Below, one piece after another: positions 15,729-24,147 of a DNA stretch of 35,672 nucleotides; position 1 is the stretch's first letter; each line of letters opens with the position of its first letter. Source of the stretch: a virus; IMG/VR virus record IMGVR_UViG_3300025910_000023, positions 1 to 35,672 of that record; one strand, 5' to 3'. The notes under the pieces are model-generated. The model did not search any database, was not told where the DNA came from, and was given only the letters and a program-made list of their open reading frames with translations. The position numbers were made by a program, and so were the translations under genes.

Positions 15729-16894
15729 TGGCGCTCCCGCTCGACGTCCTCACGCGGCCGATCACGCGCGACGAAGCGAAGACGAAGATCTATTCAATGC
15801 TCGCGCTCACGGGCATTAACACAACCGCGTGGCAAGAGGGCGCGGTTACGCGGACGATCATCGCGATACTCGCGGCCCTGCTCGCGGGACTGACGAGCGT
15901 CCTCGCCTTGCTCGTGCGCGGGCTGTTCCTCGACCTCGCGGAAGGGATTTGGCTCACCCTTCTCGCGCTGTACGTCTACAACGTCGTCCGTCGGGTCGCG
16001 ACGTTCGCGTCGGGGAGCGTGCTCCTCACGAACAACGGCGGGGGCGTGTTCAACAACGTTCAGCCTGGCGGGTTGATCGTTCAGAACCCGACCACGAAGA
16101 AGACCTACACGAATACGGCGATCTTTTCGCTCGCGGCGGGGCCCGGCACGACCGCGACCGTCCCCGTGCGCGCTATCGAGGCCGGTTCCGCCAGCACCTC
16201 GAGCGCCGGCGCGATCACCGCGTTCGTTACGACGTTCCTCGGGGTGACCTGTTCCAATGCCGCGCCCCTCGTGGGGCTGGACGAGCAGACCGATCCGTCG
16301 CTCCGCCAGGCGTGTCGCGATTCGCTAGGCGCCGCGTCGCCCGCGGGTCCGCCGTCGGCCTACGACTACTTCGCGAAGCGGGCGCCGCGCGCGGACGGCA
16401 CGATAATCGATGTAACCCGTACCAAGGTGGTCCCTAGCAACGTCAACCTCGTAACGGTCATCGTCGCGAACGCATCCGGCACGACGATCAGCGCTCCGGA
16501 CCTCACCGACATTCAGACCTGGCTCGCGAAGAACGCGCTCCCGACCGGACAAACCCTAGTCGTGCAAAGCGCAACCGGCGTGTCGATCTCGTTCGTCGGA
16601 ACACTGTGGGTCGCGGCCACTACGGCCAAGAGTGACGCCGAATTCCGAGCCCAGGCCGACGCGCGGTTGCAGGCGTACCTCGCCGCGGTCCCGATCGGCG
16701 GCCTACAGAAGGTCTCGGGCACAGGGAAGGTCTTCGTCGACGCCCTGGAGGGGCAGCTGTTCCAAGAGTTCACCGATCTGGTGGACGTCGATCTGTCCTC
16801 GCCGACCGGCGACACGACCCTGACGTCAACCCAGGTGCCCACGTTCGCCGGCGGCGGGATGTCGTGGACCATTACGCGGGTGGTGCAGGCTTGA
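15728..16894 (+). CDS. Baseplate J-like wedge protein
   Basis: The 388-residue protein occupies the gpJ/Mu gp47 position after the gp25-like gene. Typical J features are an N-terminal helical segment, a beta-rich middle (PGGLIVQNPTTKKTYTNTAI), the ADGTIIDVTRTKVVP...VTVIVANASG domain and the C-terminal NRASA-like helix (EFRAQADARLQAYLAAVPIG). An unusual hydrophobic run (IIAILAALLAGLTSVLALLV, about 45-64) would look like a membrane helix. It forms the wedge rim of the baseplate. Confidence 0.85.
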   Translation: MALPLDVLTRPITRDEAKTKIYSMLALTGINTTAWQEGAVTRTIIAILAALLAGLTSVLALLVRGLFLDLAEGIWLTLLALYVYNVVRRVATFASGSVLLTNNGGGVFNNVQPGGLIVQNPTTKKTYTNTAIFSLAAGPGTTATVPVRAIEAGSASTSSAGAITAFVTTFLGVTCSNAAPLVGLDEQTDPSLRQACRDSLGAASPAGPPSAYDYFAKRAPRADGTIIDVTRTKVVPSNVNLVTVIVANASGTTISAPDLTDIQTWLAKNALPTGQTLVVQSATGVSISFVGTLWVAATTAKSDAEFRAQADARLQAYLAAVPIGGLQKVSGTGKVFVDALEGQLFQEFTDLVDVDLSSPTGDTTLTSTQVPTFAGGGMSWTITRVVQA

Positions 16895-17685
16895 ACCTCC
16901 AATTCCGGCACAAGCTCCGCGAATGGTGCCCGCCTTGGCTGGCTAAGCCCTTCGGCGTCGCGGAAAAGCTCTTTTGGGTCCTCGGCGCATGTGTCGACGG
17001 AACGATCGAGTGGTTCGTGCAGGGCGCTCAGGCGCGCATGCCCGGCCAAGGCACGCCCACGGCCCTCGGCTACATCGGCCGCGACCGCCGGATCCGCCGC
17101 GGGTTCGACGAATCCGACGCGTCCTACGCCGCGAGGCTCCTCACGTGGCGCGCCGATCATCGGCTAGAAGGGACGCCGGCGTCGCTGTTCTCACAGCTCC
17201 GCGGCTTCCTGTCGCCGCATAACCCGGTCATGCGGTACGTCAATCGTACGGGGACCTCGACGGTCGGGTGGGCGACGATCGACTCTGCCGGCGTGTTCTC
17301 GTACGTCCCCGTCGCGTTGAATTGGGATTGGGACACCCAGCTATCGCTGGCGTCCCGATTCTGGCTCGTGATCTATCCGCCGTCGCAACTCTGGACTGAT
17401 GACGGGCTGTGGGGGGATGGCGACAGCTATTGGGGCGATGAGGGCACGTGGGGCAGCACCGCCACGACCGCGCAAGTCGAGACCGTGCGCGGCATCGTAA
17501 AGGAATGGGCCTCGGCGGCTTCGATCTGCCAGGAAGTGATCATCGCGTGGTCCTCGGGCGACTTCGAGCCCATCGATTCGAGCCCGCCGAACCCCGATGG
17601 TTTCTGGGCGAACTACGGGAAGAACGTGGCCGGGACCGAAGTCCCCGCGCGGATCACGAACGCGGCCTATTGGCCGGTGGGGTGA
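16891..17685 (+). CDS. Tail protein I-like baseplate protein
   Basis: The 264-residue protein follows J. TTG at 16891 overlaps the J stop (TTGA) and is preferred over an upstream in-frame GTG at 16864. Trp-rich segments (LNWDWDTQLSLASRFWLVIY, DDGLWGDGDSYWGDEGTWGS) and the C-terminal GTEVPARITNAAYWPVG suggest a beta-rich baseplate or fibre-attachment domain. The Mu homologue by position is gp48/tail protein I, which connects the wedge to fibres. Sequence similarity to that family is not evident to me. Confidence 0.6.
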   Translation: MNLQFRHKLREWCPPWLAKPFGVAEKLFWVLGACVDGTIEWFVQGAQARMPGQGTPTALGYIGRDRRIRRGFDESDASYAARLLTWRADHRLEGTPASLFSQLRGFLSPHNPVMRYVNRTGTSTVGWATIDSAGVFSYVPVALNWDWDTQLSLASRFWLVIYPPSQLWTDDGLWGDGDSYWGDEGTWGSTATTAQVETVRGIVKEWASAASICQEVIIAWSSGDFEPIDSSPPNPDGFWANYGKNVAGTEVPARITNAAYWPVG

Positions 17686-17689
17686 GCGA

Positions 17690-18196
17690 ATGCAGAACTA
17701 CAATCCGAGCTCCGCGAACTTTCCGACGACCATCCAGCTCCCCCAAGATGGCGTCGACAAGCGCAACGTGTCCACGTTTCGGCCCGGCATCGAGGCCGCG
17801 CTCGATATGGCAACCACGCTCAAGGAAGGGGTCGTGGTCTTCAATGGCGCAAAGAAGTTCGCCGGCGGGATTCAGCGCGCCGTGGCGCTCGGGCAGAATA
17901 ACACTGGAGACAAGTTCTTCAATGTCCACGAGATCTGCGACATGGGCGTCGCATTCGCGGGGGATATCGTTCTCAAGCTCAAGGAAACCGGTCCGGTCCC
18001 GCCGGATGGGGCCATCATGTATTTCGTTCGGGTTCGCAACGTGAACGGCTTCAAGGCCGACATCATAAGCGAGGATCTATCGGTACTGTGCACGTTCCCG
18101 GCGAGCACGAAATGCACGTGCGCGTGCTACTTCGACCTCAACGGCGGCGGACATTGGCGCATCCTGAACTTTAGCCCGGGGGTGACGGTCGCATGA
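17690..18196 (+). CDS. Hypothetical virion/fibre-linked protein
   Basis: The 168-residue protein starts at ATG with a four-base gap to the preceding stop. Visible features are a polar N-terminus (MQNYNPSSANFPTTIQLPQD), a helix, and a beta-rich C-terminus with cysteines (CTCACYFDLNGGGHWRILNF). It lies between the baseplate and the large fibre, which suggests an adaptor or head-fibre-like role. I do not recognise the family. Its stop overlaps the fibre ATG. Confidence 0.5.
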   Translation: MQNYNPSSANFPTTIQLPQDGVDKRNVSTFRPGIEAALDMATTLKEGVVVFNGAKKFAGGIQRAVALGQNNTGDKFFNVHEICDMGVAFAGDIVLKLKETGPVPPDGAIMYFVRVRNVNGFKADIISEDLSVLCTFPASTKCTCACYFDLNGGGHWRILNFSPGVTVA

Positions 18197-20061
18197 GCCT
18201 CGTTCACTACCTAGACGTCCTGTTCGGCGCGGGCATTTGGCAGAATGCCACCGTAGACGTCACGCAAGCCGGTAAGTACAATATCGTTGCTGGCGCGACC
18301 GCGACCTACAATTCCGCGACCGGCGCGGTGGATCTCACGTTCACGGCCGCCGACGGCGGTGCGTCGCTCGGGGTCGCGGACCTCGCGGCGCTCCGGGCGA
18401 TCGGCCCGAGCTCGCGCGCGGACAAGCAAAGCCGCAACGTCAAGAGCGACGGGAACGGGAACCCGGCGGCCTACTTCTTCGACACGGGTTTCGGCGCCGG
18501 CGTGGCCGACGACGGCGTGAACTTGATCAAGCCGACCGACCTGTCCGTCGGGTCCGCCGGCCGGTGGCGCCGCAACCCGCAGATCACGACCGGCGCCACG
18601 CCGGACACGTACGTAGGGCGCGACGCGAACGGCATCATCCAGTCGATCAAGTCCGCAATCGGCGCAGCCTTGATCGTGGGCGAGCAGCTGCGCAACTCGT
18701 CGGCCGCCGGCGCCGGCGCGCAGCAATACTCGCCAGCGTTTGAGTTCTCGGGGTCCGGGTGGTCCACCGGTGCGAGCGCCGCGCGCGCCCTCGATTGGTC
18801 CGTGCAGCAACGCGCGACGCAGGGCGCGGAGCCGACGAACGAGCTCCACTTCCTCGCACAAGCGGCGGGCGGGGGCTGGGTGGACGGCCCGCGGTACGAG
18901 TACTCGGTCGCGGGCGGGAGCGGGCTCAAGTGGGGCGCGGCGGCGGGCGCCGTCGCGATCGGCCAGGACCCGGCGACGTCGGGCGCCGGGGCGGCGTGGT
19001 CGCTCCGGGGGCAGAAAGGGTTTACGGGTTCCGTCGGTGGCGCGCTCACGATCGGCGGCGGGGACGGCGGCACGCCGGGGACGAATCTCGCCGGTGACAC
19101 GAACGTAGAGCTAGGGCAGACGGTCACCAGCAACTCGGCGGCATTCAACTTGAAGGCCGCGGGGTCCACGTTCGGGCGGCTGTCGAGCAACGGATCCCTG
19201 CTCATTGAATCGGTGGCACAGGCGCTGACACTATCCAGCGCGGGGCAGCTGACGATCCAGTCTCCCGCCGGGCTCACACAGATTGAGGCTACCGGCGACC
19301 TCTACCTGAGTTCCCTCCAAGCGTCGCCCAAGTTCCACTTCCGGGGCAGCGGAGATAACGAGGTCCGGACCGAGACCCTGCCGCATACCGGCGCCTGTAC
19401 AGTCACGTACGCGATTGGCGTCACATCGGTCACTTGTTCCCAGGCCGACCAGACCGCGGGCAGCACGAATGGCGCGCAGCACACGTACCGCGCCCAGAAC
19501 GCCACCGGCGCAACGAGCACTGGCGGCAAGGCGACGCTACAAGGCGGCGGCGGCACGACCGCCGGCGGCGCCGCGGAGCTCACCGGCGGATCCGGGATCA
19601 CCAACGGGAATGGTGGGAACGCCACGATATCCGGCGGGGTCAAGGCCGGCTCTGGTGTCGACGGCAACGTCGATCTCAAGACGGGCTCCACGTCGAGGCT
19701 ATTGGTCCAGCCTACCCTCGTCCAGGTGCTGGCGTCGCAATTCCAGCAAGTCAAGGCGGGGCCTACCAATTCGACGAGCAACTACACGTTCGATTGCACG
19801 TTGGGCAACATCCACGAAGTTACGATGGTCGGCAACATTACGGCCCTGAACTTCGGCACACCGAAGACGGGTGCCGTGTACGTGTTCGTGTTCATCCAGG
19901 ATGGCACCGGCTCGCGCACGCTCAGCGTCCCCACCAACCTCAAGGTCGCGGGGGGCGCGTTCACCCTAACGACCACGGCGGGCAAGTATGACATGCTCAC
20001 CTGCTACTACGACGGCACCAACATGCGCGAGACCTGCCGCGCAATGAATGTGAGCGCCTGA
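18193..20061 (+). CDS. Tail fibre protein
   Basis: The 622-residue protein starts at an ATGA overlap. Its Gly-rich low-complexity stretches (GGGTTAGGAAELTGGSG then ITNGNGGNATISGG), many Ser/Thr and a compact C-terminal region ending KYDMLTCYYDGTNMRETCRA are typical of trimeric tail fibres. The N-terminus, which should bind the baseplate, has VHYLDVLFGAGIWQN. The C-terminal ~110 residues may be the receptor-binding knob. No enzyme motif is seen. It likely pairs with the tailspike at 20061 for host recognition. Confidence 0.7.
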   Translation: MSLVHYLDVLFGAGIWQNATVDVTQAGKYNIVAGATATYNSATGAVDLTFTAADGGASLGVADLAALRAIGPSSRADKQSRNVKSDGNGNPAAYFFDTGFGAGVADDGVNLIKPTDLSVGSAGRWRRNPQITTGATPDTYVGRDANGIIQSIKSAIGAALIVGEQLRNSSAAGAGAQQYSPAFEFSGSGWSTGASAARALDWSVQQRATQGAEPTNELHFLAQAAGGGWVDGPRYEYSVAGGSGLKWGAAAGAVAIGQDPATSGAGAAWSLRGQKGFTGSVGGALTIGGGDGGTPGTNLAGDTNVELGQTVTSNSAAFNLKAAGSTFGRLSSNGSLLIESVAQALTLSSAGQLTIQSPAGLTQIEATGDLYLSSLQASPKFHFRGSGDNEVRTETLPHTGACTVTYAIGVTSVTCSQADQTAGSTNGAQHTYRAQNATGATSTGGKATLQGGGGTTAGGAAELTGGSGITNGNGGNATISGGVKAGSGVDGNVDLKTGSTSRLLVQPTLVQVLASQFQQVKAGPTNSTSNYTFDCTLGNIHEVTMVGNITALNFGTPKTGAVYVFVFIQDGTGSRTLSVPTNLKVAGGAFTLTTTAGKYDMLTCYYDGTNMRETCRAMNVSA

Positions 20062-22637
20062 TGATCGAGCTCCTGGACACCGTAGCGATCGGGGACGTCG
20101 TGTCCGCCGCCGCGGCGCTGAACGGAATCGTGTCCGTCGAGCGCGCGACTCCGACGGCCCTCGCGACCGACTACCTCGGCTATGGCATCGTCACGGCCGC
20201 CGGGACCCGCGGGACCCCGGGCGTCGTCCAGACCTTCACGACGCCCGGGAATGGGATTCCCGCAGCGACTACGGGCCTCGCCTCGAATGCCAACGGCTCG
20301 TTGCGCATCGGGGCGAATGCGAAGCTGGAACTAGTCTCCGCGCTCGCACCCGGCGACTATCCGGCGGGGTCGGTGGTCAACGGGGTCACCTACCTCGACT
20401 TCCGGACGCGCGTGGTTTCTGGCGGCGCTACGGATCCGAATGACCTAGTGATCCTCCCCGGCGCCAACCGCGCCGCCGCAACGAACGCAGCCATCGTCGT
20501 CGCAAACGCCGCGTGGCTTGTCGACGGGATTCAGCGGACGGTGCGCTACCTCGCGGGGCGCTACGAATGGGAGACGGCCGTTCTACTCAAGAGCGGTGTA
20601 GCTCTCGTTGGCGCCGACGACTGGCACACGCGCGTGTTCTGGACCGGCGCTACGCCGAGCGTCGGGCTAGCCGACGACCCGACAAACGCGCCCATGCTGG
20701 CGCGCGCGACGATCGCGGGGAGCGACTTCACGACGACGACGGCGACCTGCTACACGGACGAGACCACGCTAACGACGTCGGCCGCCCCGACCGTCGGCGC
20801 GTGGTACCTGCTCCGCTCGACTAGCGCTCAGGCTGGCTACGACGGGTTTAACTTCGGCGTCGACATCGTTCGCGGCGAGCCCGTGAGGGTCAAGACGGTG
20901 ACGGGCTCGGGCCCGTACACGGTGACCCTCTATTCGCCGATCGAGCAGGTGCACGGCTCCGGGTCCGGCCTGCGGGTCATGACGCCCCTCGAGAGGGTCA
21001 CGGTCCGCGGGATCGACTTCCGCCATGAGGGCGGAGCGCATGCGGCTGGTCTGTTTGCCGAGGGCGTCCTCGATCTGCATGTCGACCTCGCCGGCGCGGG
21101 CTTCTCGCGCGGTCCCCTGAGCGGCCGGTACTGCCACACGATCACAGGCCGCGTGCACAACCGGGGCGAGAACAACTCACCGGTCGACCTCGTCTCCTGC
21201 CACAACACGTCGGTCATACACACGTACGACCCGCTCACGACGCTCGCGTTCGCGCATGCCAATGGGATCCCGAGGGGCGTGCACTTCGCCGGCGCATGCA
21301 TGCGGACGCGGATCCTCGGGGCCATCGGCCACTGCGTCGGGCTCGAGATCAAGGGGGCCTGCGAGGCGGTGCTCGACGTCTCGTTGGAACACTGCGACTT
21401 CACCGAGAGGTCGAACCGCGACCCCAACCTGTTCGTCGGCGCCGGCGGCGCCAAGGTCGGCGGCGTCCTGATGAATTGCTCGAACCCGTCGAGCTCGGAA
21501 AACGAGGTCCCGTATTCCGTCTCCGGCAAGGTGCGGCTCCTCGATTGTCGCGTACCGGATCCGTCGACGAATACACTCCAGTTCGGGGCGCTGTTCACGG
21601 ATACAGTGAAATTCGACTTCGAGTCGATCGAATTTGTCAACGACGGGAAGAACCCCAACACCAGCGGATCAAAGTGCATCGGGCTCGGTCTCTACGACAC
21701 GGCGGCGTACGATTCGATCCGGTTCCAGCGCCTTTCGTTCATCGGCATCGAGGCGGCGATTACTCTCTACGGCGGCGGCAACCGCGCGGAGTTCGGGCGT
21801 GTGGAGTACACCGCGAACGCTGCGCTGTTCTCGGGATCGGTCTTCCTCAACTTCGGACACTCGGCGGCCGGTATCTACCCCGTGCGGATTCGACACCTCG
21901 TCATGAACGACCAGCCCGGCCACTTCGCCGCGGACCACGCTGGGACGACTGGCGTCAATCACGACTCGCTGCGCGACATCGTGATCGACAAGCTCGAGAT
22001 CACGAACGGCGGCACCTATGAGGACGTTCGCTTCTGCCTCGATGTCTCGGGCCTCGCCGACTACGCCGGGCAGGCGGGCGACGTCTCGGAGATCTGTCCG
22101 CCGCGCGCCTGCACGTTGGTCAACGCCACGGACACGTTCGCGCTCACCGGTCACGACATGCCGGCCGGGACCCCGGGCCACCTGGGCGGCACAGAGCTCC
22201 CGACCGCCTCGGGCGGATACAACGCCGGCGACATCCTCTACGTGATCGCGTCAGGCCTCACCGCGAACGACTTCAAGCTCTCGCGCACGCTCGGCGGCGC
22301 AACGGTTGACTGGACCAGCAACGGCACCGCGCTGACGTTCGCGCCATCGTACCGCACGGTTCGCGCTGCGACGGGCGGTGCATCGTTCGACAAGGGCGCC
22401 AAGGTGAATGGGGTGGGCTTCGGTCTCGGCGTCGCCGTCCCAGTGCGCCACTACGCCGTCGCATTCGGGAAGAAGAAGCTGGTCCGGATGGGCGCTGTCC
22501 AGGTGCTCAACGGCGACCGTGTAAAGGCGACGCCGGCGACGCTGACGGGCACGGTCGACAATGCCTCTACGGATCCGCTCGGCTTCGCGCGTGGGAAGCC
22601 CAGCGCCGCGGCCGGCACGGTCCAGGTCGACAAGTGA
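20061..22637 (+). CDS. Tailspike with beta-helix, pectate-lyase-like
   Basis: The 858-residue protein starts at an ATG overlapping the previous stop. Residues ~130-230 carry the common phage tailspike entry: repeated NDLVILPGANRAAATNAAIV, then TVRYLAGRYEWETAVLLKSG. This gives way to short repeating beta strands (VTVRGIDFRHEGGAHAAGLF; DLVSCHNTSVIHTYDPLT) through about residue 690, as in right-handed parallel beta-helices. The C-terminal region is beta-rich. Such proteins bind and often cut surface polysaccharide; catalytic residues cannot be named from the sequence. It is the last virion gene before the lysis cassette. Confidence 0.75.
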   Translation: MIELLDTVAIGDVVSAAAALNGIVSVERATPTALATDYLGYGIVTAAGTRGTPGVVQTFTTPGNGIPAATTGLASNANGSLRIGANAKLELVSALAPGDYPAGSVVNGVTYLDFRTRVVSGGATDPNDLVILPGANRAAATNAAIVVANAAWLVDGIQRTVRYLAGRYEWETAVLLKSGVALVGADDWHTRVFWTGATPSVGLADDPTNAPMLARATIAGSDFTTTTATCYTDETTLTTSAAPTVGAWYLLRSTSAQAGYDGFNFGVDIVRGEPVRVKTVTGSGPYTVTLYSPIEQVHGSGSGLRVMTPLERVTVRGIDFRHEGGAHAAGLFAEGVLDLHVDLAGAGFSRGPLSGRYCHTITGRVHNRGENNSPVDLVSCHNTSVIHTYDPLTTLAFAHANGIPRGVHFAGACMRTRILGAIGHCVGLEIKGACEAVLDVSLEHCDFTERSNRDPNLFVGAGGAKVGGVLMNCSNPSSSENEVPYSVSGKVRLLDCRVPDPSTNTLQFGALFTDTVKFDFESIEFVNDGKNPNTSGSKCIGLGLYDTAAYDSIRFQRLSFIGIEAAITLYGGGNRAEFGRVEYTANAALFSGSVFLNFGHSAAGIYPVRIRHLVMNDQPGHFAADHAGTTGVNHDSLRDIVIDKLEITNGGTYEDVRFCLDVSGLADYAGQAGDVSEICPPRACTLVNATDTFALTGHDMPAGTPGHLGGTELPTASGGYNAGDILYVIASGLTANDFKLSRTLGGATVDWTSNGTALTFAPSYRTVRAATGGASFDKGAKVNGVGFGLGVAVPVRHYAVAFGKKKLVRMGAVQVLNGDRVKATPATLTGTVDNASTDPLGFARGKPSAAAGTVQVDK

Positions 22638-22647
22638 GGAGCATCCT

Positions 22648-22881
22648 ATGAATTGGCAATCCGTAATCGTTGACGTCGCGGTGCTCGCGACCGCATGCGT
22701 CCTCTGGTACCTCAAGGCGCCGGAGGCGATCGTGTACCTCCTCATCGGCGCGGTTTGCGGCGGGCGCCTCGCCTTGCAGAAGCCCCCGAGCGGGCCTGGT
22801 GGTGGGGCGCTCGGAGCATCCGGCGCAGGCGCCATCTTCCTGGGTGCACTTGGGCTCCTGCACCGCTCGGGACAATCTTGA
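22648..22881 (+). CDS. Putative holin
   Basis: The 77-residue protein starts at ATG with GAGGAG upstream. It has two hydrophobic segments, SVIVDVAVLATACVLWYLKA (about 5-24) and AIVYLLIGAVCGGRLALQ (about 27-45), and a third hydrophobic Gly/Ala stretch near the C-terminus. Small size, membrane segments and position at the head of the lysis cassette fit a holin, which opens the inner membrane at lysis time. No family signature is decisive. A TTG-initiated gene overlaps its stop. Confidence 0.6.
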   Translation: MNWQSVIVDVAVLATACVLWYLKAPEAIVYLLIGAVCGGRLALQKPPSGPGGGALGASGAGAIFLGALGLLHRSGQS

Positions 22882-23270
22882 GGCGGACGTTGTTCGCCGG
22901 GCTCCTCGCCCTGGCCGGGTGCCAGGCCGCGCTCGACGGCGCGATCAAGACCGCGAGCTACTACGCCGCGGCCGGGGTCGCTGCGGAGCGGGAGCTGTCC
23001 CGCGTGTGCCTCGAGGCCGTGGATCAGCACGTTGACGACGGGGCCGGCCCCGCCGACGTCGAGTCTCGCGTGCGCGCGGTCCTCGCGCAATGCGATCACG
23101 CCTGGGCCCTCCACGACGTCTACGCCGCGGAGCTTGACGTGTTGATCGCCCTCCTCGAGGCGGGCAAGGCGTCGGACGCCCCCGATCTCGCGGCCATCGC
23201 CACCGCGGGTGAGCGCGTCGAGCGCGCCCTCCGCGCGTTCAAGGCCGCCGCGGCCGTGGTGACTGGATGA
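22878..23270 (+). CDS. Predicted lipoprotein, possible spanin-like
   Basis: The 130-residue protein starts at TTG 22878 (TTGA overlap). The N-terminus MRRTLFAGLLALAGC is a lipoprotein signal with lipobox LAGC, cysteine at 15. The rest is helical and charged (SYYAAAGVAAERELSRVCLE; LDVLIALLEAGKASDAPDL). Next to a holin this could be an outer-membrane spanin component, but it is longer than typical Rz1 and not proline-rich. The role in lysis is inferred from context. An ATGA overlap leads into a 45-residue proline-rich gene. Confidence 0.6.
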   Translation: MRRTLFAGLLALAGCQAALDGAIKTASYYAAAGVAAERELSRVCLEAVDQHVDDGAGPADVESRVRAVLAQCDHAWALHDVYAAELDVLIALLEAGKASDAPDLAAIATAGERVERALRAFKAAAAVVTG

Positions 23271-23404
23271 CGGACGCGATCGTCGCGCTCGTCCTTCGCT
23301 TGCTCGATCGAATCTTCCCGCCGCCCCCGCCGATTCCCCCGCCCGCTCCACCGTCCGGTCGTGACCGCGTGCACCGTCACGCGGAGGACAGGTTACGCAA
23401 ATGA
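23267..23404 (+). CDS. 45-residue proline-rich small protein
   Basis: A short gene between two ATGA overlaps (start in the lipoprotein stop, stop in the protease ATG) encodes an N-terminal amphipathic segment MTDAIVALVLRLLDRIF followed by PPPPPIPPPAPPSG and a basic tail ending HAEDRLRK. The double coupling argues that it is real. It may be a membrane-associated lysis accessory; a proline-rich linker is known in Rz1 proteins, but here there is no lipobox. The family is unknown. Confidence 0.5.
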   Translation: MTDAIVALVLRLLDRIFPPPPPIPPPAPPSGRDRVHRHAEDRLRK

Positions 23405-24147
23405 GATATCTCGCCCTGCTCGTGGTCCTGCTCTCTTCGTGCTGCGGGACCTTCGAGCCCAGCCACATTCGGCCCCTGATCAACGCGGCGTCGAATGCGA
23501 CGGCCGAGCTCGTGGAAAAGCGCGCCGACGGGACCTATCGGCCGTTTTGCTCGGCAGTATGGGTATCGAGGGACGAAATGGTCACGGCCGCGCATTGCGT
23601 CGATCCGCACGAGGACACGATCGACACGTGCATGGCCGCGCCCGATCCCGTGGCGTGCATTCTCGCGCTTGGCGCCATCCTGGACAAGTCCCCGATCGGG
23701 ATGACCGTGAACTATTCCACGTGGAGTGACGCCCTGCTCGCGGGCTTCGAATCCCCGACGGTCGCGCGCGAGGCGAAGGTCACGCGCTACGACCGCGCGA
23801 AGGACCTCGCGGTGCTCCGGACCGTGAATCGATCGGACCACGGCATCGCGCCGATCTCTAAGGTCGACCCGCAGCCCGGCGATCCCGTCCACGTCATGGG
23901 GCACACGCTCGGGTTCCCGTGGAGCTACTCGCCCGGCGTGGTCGGGGCGGTGCGCTCGACCATGAACCCGAACGACGACCTCGTGCACGTCGTACAGGTG
24001 TTCTCGGCAGCGTCCTTCGGCAACTCCGGCGGCGGGCTGTTCAACGACGCCGGCGAGTTGATCGGGGTGTGCTCCTTCCTCCTCGAGCGAGCTCCCATGA
24101 TCTCGTTCTTCATTCACCGCGATGTCGTAGAGGCCTTCGTCCAATGA
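23401..24147 (+). CDS. Trypsin-like serine protease lipoprotein
   Basis: The 248-residue protein has a signal with lipobox LLSSC (cysteine 14) and a chymotrypsin-fold protease. The catalytic triad is visible: His65 in VTAAHC, Asp135 in AKDLAVL and Ser209 in SFGNSGGGL. C50 and C66 could form the disulfide around the His loop. HVMGHTLGFPWSYSPGVVGA is the typical pre-serine region. It should act in the periplasm or be tethered to an envelope membrane. No PDZ domain is present, unlike HtrA/DegP. Placement inside the lysis cassette with overlapping ATGAs suggests envelope degradation during release or control of another lysis protein (inference). This is unusual for a phage. Confidence 0.85.
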   Translation: MRYLALLVVLLSSCCGTFEPSHIRPLINAASNATAELVEKRADGTYRPFCSAVWVSRDEMVTAAHCVDPHEDTIDTCMAAPDPVACILALGAILDKSPIGMTVNYSTWSDALLAGFESPTVAREAKVTRYDRAKDLAVLRTVNRSDHGIAPISKVDPQPGDPVHVMGHTLGFPWSYSPGVVGAVRSTMNPNDDLVHVVQVFSAASFGNSGGGLFNDAGELIGVCSFLLERAPMISFFIHRDVVEAFVQ

